From Ancistrus triradiatus (taxonomy: Eukaryota > Chordata > Actinopteri > Siluriformes > Loricariidae), in assembly GCA_025084515.1 (NCBI GenBank), contig JAJAGP010000938.1, forward strand, positions 62,001 to 126,000: a stretch of DNA of 64,000 bases, given 5' to 3'. Positions 22,976 to 34,944 of this stretch are shown piece by piece. Below the pieces are notes generated by a model, which did not search any database, was not told the DNA's origin, and saw nothing but the letters and a program-made list of their open reading frames with translations. Both the position numbers and the translations under genes were made by a program. Within the stretch, counting starts at the first letter, position 1. The number at the start of each line of letters is the position of its first letter.

Positions 22976-23512
22976 ACTTCTCTAGGCTCAGAGGCATCTG
23001 GGATAGGCCATCACACAGTGGAAATGTGTTATGTGGTCAGACCAATCAGTATTCCAGAACTTGTTTGGAAGAAATGGACATTATGTTCTCTGTACCAAAT
23101 ATGAAAAGGACCATCCAGACTGTTATCAGCAACAGGGTCTGTCATGGTATGGGGTTAGGTCAATGACCTTAAGATTTTAGGTAAACATATGCTGCCTTCA
23201 AGACAACATCTTTTTCAGGGACATCCATGCATTTTGCAACAAGACAATGCAAAACCACATGCTGCACACACAGAGGCCTGGCTGTGGAAGAAGAGGGTGC
23301 AGGTACTGGACTGGCCTGTCTGCTGTCCTGACCTGCCCCCAGCAGAGAATGTGTGGAGAATTTTGAAACCAAAAATGTGACAACAACGACCCCATACTGT
23401 TGCACACCTTAAGATGTGTTTGCAGGAAGAATGGGACAAAATAACACCTGAAATATTAAATTCCTTGGTATCCTCAGTGCAAAAACATATTTTAACTGTG
23501 GTGAGAAGTGAT
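22976..23512 (+). pseudogene. Tc1-E transposase C-terminal half
   Basis: Readable from TVEMCYVVRPISI-like text, through GSVMVWG, to an open stretch 23189-23380: SRQHLFQGHPCILQQDNAKP (second catalytic D in QQDNAKPH) and CCPDLPPAENVW (third residue E). It continues past a stop as HTVAHLKMCLQEEWDKITPE. It lacks the DNA-binding domain in frame. Several stops. Confidence 0.75.
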
Positions 23513-23734
23513 GGCAACATTACAAATTGGTAAATGCTTTTCCATCCCAGATTTTTCTGGAATGTGTTGTAGACCTGAAATGCAGGAATGGATGTATATC
23601 GACAAATATAATGAAGCTGACCAGACAAAACATGAAATATCTTGGGTTCATACTGTCTGCAATGAAATAAATGTCAAAGTAAATGTACGAAACACTGTGT
23701 TTTTTTCCAGATTTTTTTCTGATTTGGGGTTGTA

Positions 23735-25479
23735 TGTCAAAGTGAAAGTGAACAGACTTGTGACTTTAGGGGCAATTGTTTAATTTGAGCATGTCTTTCA
23801 TCCATACAGGACTGTTTGTGCATCCCTGTTTGCAGCACAAGTGCTGTGATTTTGAGTTGATTTAAGTTTGATAATGACCAAATGCAGGATGGTGTAGGAG
23901 GTAACATGCAGTTTTTCTTCTTCATTAAGTCTGTTTAGGAGTGTTAAATATTATTAATGACCAGGATAGTCATTACTTACCTCTGTTAGTGCTGGCTCAA
24001 GTGATTTTATCGATCAGTGGGGCTGGGGGGTGAGGCCAAGTACAGCAGATTATTCTGGCCTCTGATATTATCAACAGCTTAAATAAGTTGATTAGTGCAA
24101 GTACTATCTTTAAATAGATCTAGATGATGATGTTGATTGGGTGAAGCAGCAAGCCATCCATCTTTTTGATCTGCTAATAACTGGAATCCATCACTGTTTC
24201 TATCAGGCCCCGCTTGGCTCGGCACCTCTACTTTCGCTTCTCTCTCTCTCATGAGTCCACAGGTTTTTAGGGAAGCTATCCCAGGAATGTAGGGCTACAT
24301 ACTCTGTACCATTATTTGTAACTTGACTGTGAAACTAAGCTTAGTTACCACCTGTTAATACATAAATAAATAGCATCTAATAAATTGAGATGTGGGCATA
24401 TGTTTCTGTGGACCTGCGTGTCATAAATATCCCTTATGTTTATAGCATCTATTTATGCAGATATCCATATGAAGTATTGTGTGTGTTCTTTACACAAACT
24501 TTATTTTATGTACAAGTCCTTAATTGTACAGTATCTTTAAAATGGAACATTGTGTGTGGATTCAAGATGTTATGAGGTAATACTCATATTTAAACTCTGA
24601 AAGGCACCATTTAATTGTTAAGAAAAGGAACCTTCAATAACAAAATATATTTGAGGTACCATTTATAAAGGAACAGTCATGGGGTTGTATATCATGTCAA
24701 ACAATAAGTGGAAATACAGTAATGTTACCAAATTAAGCTTAATCAAAATTAATTTGTGTACAGTACATACATACAAATGCAAATTAAGAGTTTTTAGGTA
24801 TACTATAAGGACTTTCTAAACTTGAAAATTATACATTAGTTAGCATGTCTATGATATTTTACAGCGATTATATTCGTATTAGTTTACTTGAGACTGACAT
24901 GTAAAAAATGACTGGTCTTTGAAACAGAACATTTTACCTACATCTATTATATGCATTTTCAGTCGTTCACACAGACATCTGGAATAATGTAGCATGTAAA
25001 GATGATTTTGTTTGTCTATTTACAAAATATTGCTAATAACTGAGAAAAGTAATTTAAGAAATAAGGTTAATTTATACCCAATATTAAGTAGTGAACTGAA
25101 CTGAGCCATCAAATTAAGCTTAAGGCATTTGTTTAAGGCATTTGTTTTCTAATATGGTTTTAGTGTATGATAATCTCTATCAACAAGTCTATAGACAAAC
25201 AAATATTCTGTAGAAATATACTACGTATAACAGTACAAAAGAAACAAATGTACTAATTTGTCTATAGACAAGCTCCCAACATCTACTGTTATCAGGAAGG
25301 CTGGGAAATGCTTTTCTTGCTTAGCCAACTGTGAACAGTGAAGTCTGACTTAATTTGATTAAACACTTTGTTAGGAATAGCAATTAATGTACTTTCTCTG
25401 GCTGCTTTTTAATGGCTCCCTGCAATTAGCACACTGACTCTTGTTAATTATACTCTATTTTTTTTTTTTTGGTTTATAG
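23735..25479. other. Unique sequence, start of mobile-element-poor island
   Basis: AT-rich single-copy-looking sequence with a CT-rich stretch at 24233-24250. No gene is seen. Together with 25480-30850 it forms the longest mobile-element-free block in the window. Confidence 0.45.
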
Positions 25480-25604
25480 GTCATGGTTGCATAGGCCATG
25501 TTATTAGGAGGAGGGGGAACCAGGACTGTCAGTATGGCCATGGCTCACAGGACTCCATTTATTCCCCAGCACAGACCTAATTATTCCAGTCTAGCCCTCT
25601 ACAG
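25480..25604 (+). other. Candidate exon, unproven
   Basis: Preceded by a pyrimidine-rich tract ending TTTATAG (about 25453-25479). It contains an ATG at 25534 in a good Kozak setting (A at -3, G at +4) opening MAMAHRTPFIPQHRPNYSS. It is followed by CAG|GTAGAG at 25605; without splicing the frame stops at once (TAG 25606-25608). No family is recognised and no partner exon was found. It may be a chance arrangement or a non-coding exon. Confidence 0.2.
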
Positions 25605-28600
25605 GTAGAGACCACCTTCATTCCAGCCGGGACCACAAACACCTCCACAAAACAGTAAGGAAAGATTAATTGTTTGCTTTGTTTTGTGCCCCCAGGGATA
25701 CTGGTCACTTAATAAAGAAAAATAATTCTATCTTGCTCTTGATTCGGTTTATTGTCCTGAAATGCTTGTGCTAGGAACAAACTGAGACTTAATTCTTGTT
25801 AGCAGATTTGCCCATTACTTTTGGACTGGGCAAAATGCAGAAGAAAATAACTGCAATAAATAAAAGAGAATTGATGAATGGTGCAGATTATTGTTTCTTT
25901 GCAAAATGCGTCATGATGTGTAGCTTCATTTGTCAACTAGCCCTCATTAAAAGGATACATTTAAATTGCTTGCCCATTGTTCTTAATTGATAAGCAGGCA
26001 TATTACAGAGGGCTTGTCGAATGATGGCACAATTAGAGAGTCCGTTAATTGACCATTGCCACATGTGCTGAGTGAACACATCACGCCAGGAAGCGAATTA
26101 ATGGCAGGCAGTCAGGATCTTGAAAGTAAAGGTCAATAAAATGCACACTTAAATGCAAATGACACTGTAACATGTCAGATAAATGACCTTTTGTGGACAA
26201 GGAACAGCCTTGGGATGGCTCAGTATTGCTAGTGTTCCCATCTAAATATTCATACACAAACAGTGCATCCCTTCAAATTTTACAATGAAGAAATTTAAAG
26301 AAATATCTATTTTATAAATATACTACTTCTACCTTTTTACAACCTGGGTAATTAACACATATATGCAGCTTAATTTTAAGCCAGATTTAGTAGTGAAAGC
26401 TCATTTAAATATGTTTGAAGACACCAAACATACATGAGCGTAGATGTTAAGAGTCTAACAGCAACAGCAGCAAGACAAATAGCCTTTTTTAGCATATTTA
26501 TGTGATTTTTGCTAAAGCCTCTAATACTATTACATAAATATTGCATGTCAACAAACAAGGAATCCTCTTTTCAATACAGGATCAGTGAAGACTGATGTCA
26601 GATAGCGAAGTGTGTGACAACGTAATGTGCTGTGGCATGCAGCTTTGCTCTATTAGCAGAAACTTGTTATTTTTCTTTAGCTGAATGAGGCCTCTAAGTG
26701 TGGACAGGCTTTGATAAATGCTGCGGTGTGCCGTTGATGCAATTCATTTGTCAACGGTGTGAAAAAAGGTTAATCGGTATTCTCCAGCCAGGTTACTGTG
26801 CTTCTCACTTGCTCCTCGCCAGTAATTGTGCCTCTGTGTGCCCTCATCAACTAGCCCCTCACTGACTGGGCAGGGTACATGGAGCCTTTGCTGCCAAGGA
26901 GCCACCATATATTATCAGTGATTGTGTGAAGAACATTAAGTCCCAATAAAAATTATAAAAAATGGTTTAAAGAAAAACAGGCAAAGCATAAAAACAAATA
27001 AATCCCAAACGTCAGTTTCATAATTTATGTCCAAGTATTTCATACATGGAGTTGAATGATCATGGGTAAGAGGGGAAAAGAAATCAATGAAAATTCATAT
27101 TTCATAAGGCCATAATTGCATTTGAAAGCATGAAGTAGTCATTTGTTTTAGGAGCCTACACAGTGGTTGCTTGATGACACTGCCATACATTTAAGAGTTA
27201 GGTCTTATTTCTTCTCCCCTGCCTCATCGTTCTTTCTATCTTTCGATATTGGTTCTTTCATTTTTTTTTCAACTACACTGAACAGCTGTTAAAAATAAGG
27301 GGTTTGTTATAAAAAAAAATGCACTTTTCTAAAAAAAAAAAAAAAAAAAAACCTGACAACTTGACAATGTTCTATCATCTGTGAAGTTATCGATTTGCCA
27401 GTGTTTTAACCATCAAACTGGATCTATTTGAGTGACTCTGGTTTTTAAACAATTTCTTTGACAGGCCAAGCGTCACAGCAATTGCCCCACTCTGAAAGAC
27501 AGTATTTCAATTTGTGGACACTGCTCAAGCTTGTGCTTAGCCATCCACTCGCCTTTTAAAACAGACCCAGACTTCCAAAGGGCTCCCATGGTAGACAGAG
27601 TTGTCCTGCAGGAGAAGGGGGAAGAAAGGGGGGAAGACAAAATGAAATGGTCTTGCTTTATAGATTGCTGTTAGGTCAACAAAACTTTGGCAGCATTGAT
27701 TAACTTGACAGTGAATGCAGCAGTACATTTATCACTAATAGCCATGCTGCAGAAAATCTAATAAGAGCCAAACAATCCCCCTGGAGCTGTAACAGGTTCT
27801 GTGTGGCCAGCAGAGCGTGTCATGGAAATATCTGTGTCTCCCTGGACGCCTCTGCTGAAGGGTCAGGCAAGCAATGATGCACCGAAACACATGCATCATC
27901 TCATCAGAATCCCCTATTCCTGGCTTTATTCACACTCTGATGCAATCTTGGCACACACACAACACAGCCAGCAAGTTACAAATGTACATAATTGGCAACA
28001 AACATAGTGATGTTCAAATGTGTGTATGGGAAGAAAAGGTAAGTCAGTAATTCTGCCTAAAAAAGTATCTTCACCTCCACCAGAGCATATAATCAAGGTG
28101 CTTAAATGAGTTCAAGCTGCTTGTTAAGAGAGAGTATGAATTAAAATTTTAAGAAAGAACTGAGAAGCGAGTTGCAAGTGGGGCTATGAAACACTGGCTG
28201 CGCATCAGAGTTTAGCACAGAGGCTAATCGATTTGCTGTCACCTGGGCATCAGGTTCACTCTTAGGATTCAGTTTTTTTTTTAGCCCGTTTTGCATATTG
28301 CATCGATTGGGCTGGGGGGTAAATGAGCAAAAAGCGCAGAGGCAAGAGGATGAATTGTTTACTCGCATAAAAATAACCTTTCAATAAGGGAAGATGCATG
28401 ATGCGGACTTCTGGTGGTGTTCTGCTGCCCCAAGCAGATGGCATTCAGCTGCTATTGATCCAGGGCCTGCAGACAAGCAGGGGGCAGTCCTGGCCAGGGC
28501 ATGAAGAGCAAGCCTGTCCATTCTAACCACCTCCTTAAGTATCCCTCAAAACAAAAGAAGACACGATAAGATGCTGCATTCAATTGTTTTAGACTATTGA

Positions 28601-30850
28601 GTAAAAATGTATCAACTGCAAAATAGTCCATTTTTGGGGGGCAGGAGACTTATGTCACTGTGAATTCCAGAGCTTCTCCTTGGCATGGAAACCACAAAGC
28701 CTCATAGCCATGTAAAGCATTGTTGCCTGAATTCGGGTAGCATTAACACTATGGCAGAGAAGAGCACAGGCAATGACCTCTTCCAGGATTCAGACAGACA
28801 GTGGTAGAAGTAACTGAATGGAAATCATCATACGGTTATTCGCTAATAATGAGGCCTTGATGTTGGGATCAACTAAGCTGCTGCAGTATCTATTATTTCA
28901 AGGCTGAGTGTTCTTCACAGCAATAAGAGAAAGAGCCACCCCCCATCCCACCCCACTCAACCCATCCATGTCTCACCCTAGCTCCAGCCTTCAGCACTAA
29001 TTAGTTTCAGAGGGAATGGAAAATGGGGCTCCAACCAAGCTCTTCCCGCATAGCATCGGAGTGTGGAGAAGACGCATTAGTGAGACAAAAATGGGGATGT
29101 CTAAGCCCCACTGTAAGTGTTGGAGCTCCTGATGTAGAGCGTTTTACATGCATTTCTGAGGTACTGTACCTTAAATATCAGAGAAGTACAAAGTGTCTTC
29201 TCTGTTAAGAATGCAATTTTTTTTGCACCAGGGGACTTTTCATGTGTTTCCATGGGCACCAACCCCTTCCTGTTCCTAGCATTTGTAACGTAATGGATTT
29301 CTTTTTTCACATATGATTATTTTCCCATCAATTATGGAGCTACAAATATGTGGACACCTAGGATTATATTTCATTTTGTTTTATTCTTTACATTTAGAAT
29401 ATCTACAAAACACACAATTTGACCATGTGTACCTAAACTTTTGCATAAGACTGGGGAACTAATATGATCATCGTGTTGATAACGTGTCTCATGGTAATCA
29501 TGGTGCCAGGCAGCAGCTGGTTCTTCTTTGCCTATGAGTTTAAAGCTTGTTCTACATGGTACCTTCTGATTTATTAAACAACGCTTTATTTTCTGGCTTT
29601 TGAGACTGTGCATCCTGCTTATGATAAATGTGGTGTGAGACATAAATGTAACACAATGGCTCTGCTGTAGATATTAGTGATTAAATGTTGCCAAGATCAC
29701 AAACCTAATTGCTTTCATCCATCCTCTCTTACTTAACCTGTCACTTCCATTTCATTGCATTTTTTCAGAAGTTTTTATTTTCAAACATGCCCTTTTGTAT
29801 GTAATTATATGTAAGTTTTTCCCACCAAAAATAGAAGGTTGTTGTATTTATTTTGGAAGACATTTTGAGAAACAAGTGTGCTTGATTTAGACCTTGGTGC
29901 ACGGAAGCTTCACTTAATTCATAAATAGCTCCTTTGGGCATGAACACCTCAAAGTCTATCCGTTTCACAGTGTTTTGGCAGTGTACACAGTACTTTTATC
30001 AAAAGGTCTGTAGCTTTCTTGCCTGAGCTTGGAGAAACACACTCTCCAGTTACCACAGTAATTGGTTGATGAGGAGTTTTGAGTCCTAAAAGGAATGTCA
30101 GCGTTCGATTTCCTTGTGATTGTAAGTGAGGATATGCCAGCATGTATGCCACTTTCGGGTGACACTGTCTCTTGGCAGAAACTCTGGGGAAATCATTATA
30201 CTGTTTATACCTCTCCCCTGTCGGGCACCTCTTCCCTTTGATATTTTCACTATGTTTTCTGCTGAGTGACGGTAGCTTTCTGGGGTCAGGGAAAAACAAG
30301 TACCTTCTGTAAATTTGTGACCATATTTTAATGGCTGAAAGAGAAAAATGCTGACAATTGGTGGAGCATAGCAAAGAATCAGTGAGAGAGCTTGAAAGGA
30401 AGATCAATGCTGTCCGAATGGTATCTTCTTCTCACCTTAAAGAGATGGAGCTTTAATGATTTCTGGAGTGACTCAGACACATTTTGAAAGAGAGTAGATA
30501 TGTTTCAGCCTCAGGGGCTGTCAATTTTAGATCTCTAGTTTAGTTTAATTTAATTTACAGATGCTCATAGCATGACTTTTTTGGTTAACGTCTATGAATG
30601 TATGAACATATCTCACTGTCTATAATCTGGCAGTCTTAGTGTGTACACAAAATACAACTTTTTTTATATTGTACAAACATATATAAAAAGATGAAATTAC
30701 TTTCCAAAATATTTTCATGCTTACATGATCAGCAACTTTAATAGTTTTTTAAATAATCATTTAAAAGGAGTCAAACATTGTAAATTTCTACAATATTCAG
30801 AAAACTAATTTACTATAGTTATGTACAATGTAAGAAAAATCAGGTGCCTG
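25605..30850. other. Mobile-element-poor island, possible regulatory DNA
   Basis: About 5.2 kb without a recognisable transposon, SINE or LINE, in a window where such elements otherwise recur every 1-2 kb. Sub-blocks of mixed composition (25995-26110, 26640-26900, 27420-27790, 28150-28560, 28640-29210, 30000-30330) contain many TAATTA/CAATTA-type homeodomain core sites. Clean coding exons are absent. Interpretation as conserved regulatory sequence is inference only. Confidence 0.35.
29949..30407 (-). other. 152-codon open frame, unrecognised
   Basis: An uninterrupted minus-strand frame of 152 codons from ATG 30407 to the stop at 29949, in sequence with no mobile element. The translation is rich in S, K and P, with no signal peptide, membrane segment or known motif. 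An open frame this long is unusual for AT-rich non-coding DNA. I cannot assign a family and consider chance or regulatory constraint more likely than a gene. Confidence 0.15.
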
Positions 30851-30854
30851 CATT

Positions 30855-31090
30855 GACAATTATATGCTGGTGTTGCAGTGGTCTAATGCATTAGCCCACC
30901 ACCACAGTAACCTGGGAGGAGAGGCTAGCAGAAGGCTATTCAACCCCCAGGGTTGCAACAGCGACCCCTTCCTGCCCTGCAATGGATTGGTGTCCTGTCC
31001 AGGGAAGGTTTATGTCTGTGTTATCTGGTGTTCCCCTGTTACTCTGACAAGGAAAAATTTGGATAAAGTTTGATTAAAAAAAAAAAAACT
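30855..31090 (+). mobile_element. SINE-3 copy, plus sense
   Basis: Head GCAGTGGTCTAATGCATTAG (A-box region), family text CCCACCACCACAG, body CCTGCAATGGATTGGTGTCC, and an A-rich tail at 31076-31089. It is a tRNA-derived retroposon. The B box is decayed. Confidence 0.65.
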
Positions 31091-31094
31091 AAAT

Positions 31095-32179
31095 GGGAAA
31101 CTTTCTTTACTAAAAATCAGTGCACTTAACAGCTCAGCCAAAAGTGAGTCTTGTCCGTATTTGTGCATATGGCCTCAACTACCCCACTGCTACTTATCTA
31201 TTTACATACATACATACTGTATCTTCCTATCGGGCAACATATTATTAATATACATTTTCTGTACAGCAATGCTCCAGACCTGACGCTATCAGCAGCAGTT
31301 TAAGATGGTTTCTCGGAAGCTGATTTGTCTGCTCTTGACCTTTCCAGCTAACTGTCCCATCATGCAGCAATAGGGCTCCTGAGGGACTTCATCCACACCG
31401 CTGAGCTGTGCTGGTAATGAAGCCTGTCGTCCAGCTCACATCCTCCAGCAGACCCACACCAGACACAACTGCAGCTCGGAGCATGTCCTTCATTGATTTC
31501 AGTGCTAAAGTCCAACCCACCACTAAAGCCCCCAGAACCTTTTGGCTGTATTAGCCCTCTTTTGATGTCAGAAGCTTGGATCATTTGTTATACCTGTGCA
31601 TTGGAAAGACTCTTCAAAGAAAAGTGAGTGCTATATAATCTACAACAGTAGATGTTAGTAAATTGTTTGTCTCACAATTAACAAGAGGATGTAAGTTTAG
31701 GCCAGTAATTACTTCTTGAAGATTCCTTATTCCAGTGGTTATAAAGAATGACAAAGGGGTCCTTGTGTAACTCTGTAGTTGTACATTTGACACATATAAA
31801 GACTATACTATAAAGAGGGTTATTTTTTTTAATCTGTGTTTAACACGTTCTGTCACAATATTTGAAACCGAAGTGTCCACATGGGTACTCCAGTTTCCTC
31901 CCACAGTCCAAAGACATGCGTGTTAGGTTAATTGATTACGCTAAACTGGCATTGACTTGAGTGTATATGTATGACTACTCTTGATGTAACGTAGTGTGTA
32001 GATGTAACCTTGTGTGTGTCGCTGAAATGGCCACTGATGCTGATAGCGATGTTAAACAAACCAAATATACAAACACATAAACTTAGAGTAAAGATATTTC
32101 CCAGTGTTCTGACTGTCGCACTAGGGGCACCTATAACTATGCCTTTTTGGGATTATATTAGTTGCCTGATAATAGATTA
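31095..32179. other. Spacer with one SINE-1 fragment
   Basis: 31260-31600 is a moderately GC-rich island with a 74-codon minus frame (31584-31360) of no known family. The rest is AT-rich. A SINE-1 fragment lies at 31870-31990. Confidence 0.4.
31870..31990 (+). mobile_element. SINE-1 body fragment
   Basis: Contains CAGTTTCCTCCCACAGTCCA and GACATGCGTGTTAGGTTAAT, the reverse complement of the body text at 33-75. The tRNA-like head is missing. Confidence 0.65.
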
Positions 32180-33233
32180 AAATCTCACACCTCAAAGTGT
32201 TTTTCAGTTTATATGCTGCTTATTCTTTATTTCAGTTTTAGTGGTCACTGCACTTTGTAGTTCGGTAATTGAACACTGTAGTTTCCATCTGTTTCTCTAC
32301 ATTACATTACATTACATTACATTTACAGCATTTAGCAGACACCCTTATCCAGAGCGACTTACAATTGATACAGTCTTACAATCCAAGCAATTGTGGGTTA
32401 AGGGCCTTGCTCAAGGACCCAACAGTGGCAGCTTGGCAGAAGTGGGATTTGAACCCTGGACCTTGTGGTCCGTAGTCCAGTACCTTACCCACTAGGCTAC
32501 CACAGTCCCTCTACATACAGGTACTTTGTTAGTCCCCTTTTCTCTGTTCTCTAATGGTTAGGACTTCCACAAGACCACCACAGATCAGGTACTATTTGGG
32601 CGGTGGATCATTCTCAGCACTGCAGTGACACTGATGTGGTGGTGGTTTGTTAGTGTGTTGCACGGATACAGGTGGATCAGACACAGCAGTGCTGCTGGAG
32701 TTTTTAAACCACCTCTTTGTCACTGTTTGAATGAAAATAGTCCACCAGTCAATAATGTCCAACCACCAGCATCCTGTAGGCAGCATCCTGTGAGCACTGA
32801 TGAAGGATTTGAGAATGACTAACACAAACTGTGCAGCAACAGATGAGCTACTGTCTCTGACTTTACATCTACAAGGTGGAGCAAAACGAGAAAGTCTCTA
32901 ATAAATAGAAACGTGAGTGAACAGTGTTTAAAACTCCAGCAGCACTGCTGTGTCTGATCCAAACATATCAACTATACACTCAGTAACACACCACCACCAC
33001 ATCAGTGTCACTGCAGTGCTGAGAATGATCCACCATGTAAATAGTACCTGATCTGCGGCAGTCCTGACTATTAGGGAACAGAGTAAAGAACTCTACAGAG
33101 ACTAACAGAGTATGTAAAGAAACTTGTAATTGTAGAACTAAAAAGTGCAGTGACCATTAAATCTTAAATAAAGAATAAGCAGAATATAAACTGAAAAATG
33201 GATATTGTGTAAGATTTTTGCACAGTACTGTAT
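32180..33233. mobile_element. Foldback (long inverted repeat) element
   Basis: Two arms of about 300 bp are reverse complements. The left arm is about 32180-32710 (excluding an inserted SINE); the right arm is about 32925-33230. Matching strings include CTCAGCACTGCAGTGACACT at 32616 with its complement at 33006, and ATTCTTTATTT at 32222 with its complement at 33167. The outer right end is TTTTGCACAGTACTGTA (33216-33232); the left end has lost this terminus. No transposase is present, so it is a non-autonomous DNA transposon or hairpin-type MITE. Confidence 0.75.
32302..32511 (-). mobile_element. SINE-2 copy 2, inside foldback arm
   Basis: A box TAGCCTAGTGGG at 32499-32488 and B box GGTTCAAATCC at 32455-32445 (minus), starts 44 nt apart. 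The tail is a short tandem array of ACATT units at 32299-32322. Flanked by CTCTACAT on both sides (about 32294-32301 and 32510-32517), a target-site duplication. This proves insertion into a pre-existing foldback arm. Confidence 0.85.
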
Positions 33234-33254
33234 AACATAACATAACATAACATA

Positions 33255-33860
33255 TACACTCACTGGCCACTTTATTAGGTAACAATCACATGGCAGAAAC
33301 ACAATGCATTTAGCAATGCAGACATGGTCAAGACACCTGCTGAAGATCAAGCCGAGCATCAGAATAGGTAGGAAAGGTGATTGCAGTGACTTTGAATGTG
33401 GCTTGGTTGTTGGTGCTAGACGGGCTGGTGTGACTATTTCAGAAATTGCTGATCTACTGGGATTTTCATGTACAGCCATCTAAATGGTTTACATAGAATG
33501 GTCAGTTGGTTCTCTGGACAAAAATGCCAGTTGAGTATTGCTTAAATGTCACAGCCTACCTGAGTATTGTTGCTGTCCATGCCTTCATGACCACAATGTA
33601 CCCATCTTCTACGCACCATGCCACAAAGCTCAAATCATCTTAAACTGGTGTTTTGAACATGACAATGAGTTCACCGTACTCACATGACCTCCGCAGTCAC
33701 CAGCTCTTAATCCAATAGAGCACCTTTGGGATGTGTTGTAATGGGATATTCGCATCATGCATGTTCAACCAACAAATCTGCAGCAACTGCATGATGCTAT
33801 CATGTCAATATGGACCAAAATCTCTCGGGAATGTTTCCAGCACCTTGTTGACTCTTAACC
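33255..33860 (+). mobile_element. Tc1-F copy, 3'-truncated
   Basis: The left terminus is ACACTCACTGGCCACTTTAT, next to an ATAAC tandem run. The sense-strand transposase relic carries RAGVTISEIADLLGFS (helix-turn-helix) near 33420-33470. The C-terminal core at 33590-33850 includes a CHKAQI-like block, SPALNPIEHLWDVL (third catalytic E present) and a final RECFQHLVDS. About 500 bp of the middle is missing. Confidence 0.75.
33400..33858 (+). pseudogene. Tc1-F transposase relic
   Basis: The DNA-binding helix-turn-helix (FECGLVVGARRAGVTISEI) is joined by deletion to the catalytic C-terminus (HDNEFTVLT, then PPQSPALNPIEHLWDVL). A stop follows the WDVL block. The first catalytic aspartate region is deleted. 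It belongs to the DD34E Tc1 group and cannot be functional. Confidence 0.7.
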
Positions 33861-33899
33861 AGAAATAATATTTCCAGATATTTTGTATTTTGTATACTT

Positions 33900-34230
33900 C
33901 AGCTAAAGACACAGGTTTTTCAATGGGGTTTAGGTCAAGACACTGGCTTGGCCTTGTCAAAACCTTGATTCTGAGATCCCTTTGGAGAAAAACCCACCCA
34001 AACGATCATAGATTCTCCAGCCTAGTGAATGCCAATGGGGATTCATTTCACTCTGTATAACCATGGTTATGTTTATTCTACAGAACCAGAAAAGATCTAG
34101 CAATAGTCAAATACTTACATTTGTGGTTAGGTGAAGGCTTTCTTCTGTCATGTCTTCCAAATAGGGCAGTGTGTGATTATAGATTTGGTGATCCCATAAT
34201 GCAACCAGCTCCAATCATAACCCCTGAAAG
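33900..34230 (-). mobile_element. Short Tc1 relic
   Basis: CAATGGGGTTTAGGTCAAGA at 33921 is the antisense of the PDLNPIE-type catalytic block of a Tc1 transposase. The surrounding text is decayed. No ends are visible. Confidence 0.45.
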
Positions 34231-34725
34231 TACACTCATTTAAAAAAATGATCAATTAAAAGCTCACCTAGAAGTTGTTTGAATCCAATTAAACTTTATA
34301 TGTATGAAGGTAATGATGATATATGTAAGTGATTATGATATTAGAGAAAACAATAAGTTTATTGGGGAAAACGGTTTATTGAAAGGAGGCTCTAGTATCC
34401 TGTTAGGCCACCTCTAGCCTGGATACAAGATGAGATACGGCTGGGCATTGAAGGCAAATCCTGCAGAGATCCTTGATCCTGCACACTCATGGGCTCCCAA
34501 AGCTGGCATCCCAGCTGGTCCCATATCACCATTTATTGGTTATAAATCTGACAACTGGGCAGGCCAAGAAATTGGTGCAATCTGGTGGAGACATTCCTGG
34601 GAATCCCTTGCTGTACTTCGATAAGCATTATCCTGACTGACAAAAAAAACTGCATGCCGAGTTTTGCAACAATCTGACATTTCTATCTGGGTGCGTTATT
34701 TATTTATTTTTGTCAACGAGTGTAA
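34231..34725 (-). mobile_element. Tc1-D copy 1, internally deleted
   Basis: Ends TACACTCATT (34231) and GTCAACGAGTGTA (34713-34725). Minus-strand transposase sense; 34385-34650 keeps only the C-terminal coding block, antisense to CTCTAGCCTGGATACAAGAT. About 500 bp of a normal 1.6 kb. Confidence 0.75.
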
Positions 34726-34944
34726 ATAACTCTGGTATCTTGTGGGGGCCATTCCATAGCTTGGAAGTATAAAGTATTTTGACCTAAATATCATGGTGCA
34801 GATGTCTACCTGAAAATACTGATCTGTGTTTTGTCCACTCAACTCATTAGAAATTAAGTCCATCAGGATGAGGATAATCGCTAAGTTTTATGAAGCATCC
34901 AAAGACCACAGTTTATGTATACCAGTAGCTGATGTGCATGTTTC

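Larger units (their letters stand above)
22372..23734 (+). mobile_element. Tc1-E copy 2, mosaic with Tc1-F piece
   Basis: Left part 22372-22660 follows the Tc1-E leader text but lacks the left terminus. 22660-22972 is Tc1-F sequence. Tc1-E resumes at about 22975 with the transposase core and ends at the GGGGTTGTA terminus (23726-23734). Plus-strand sense. Confidence 0.75.
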
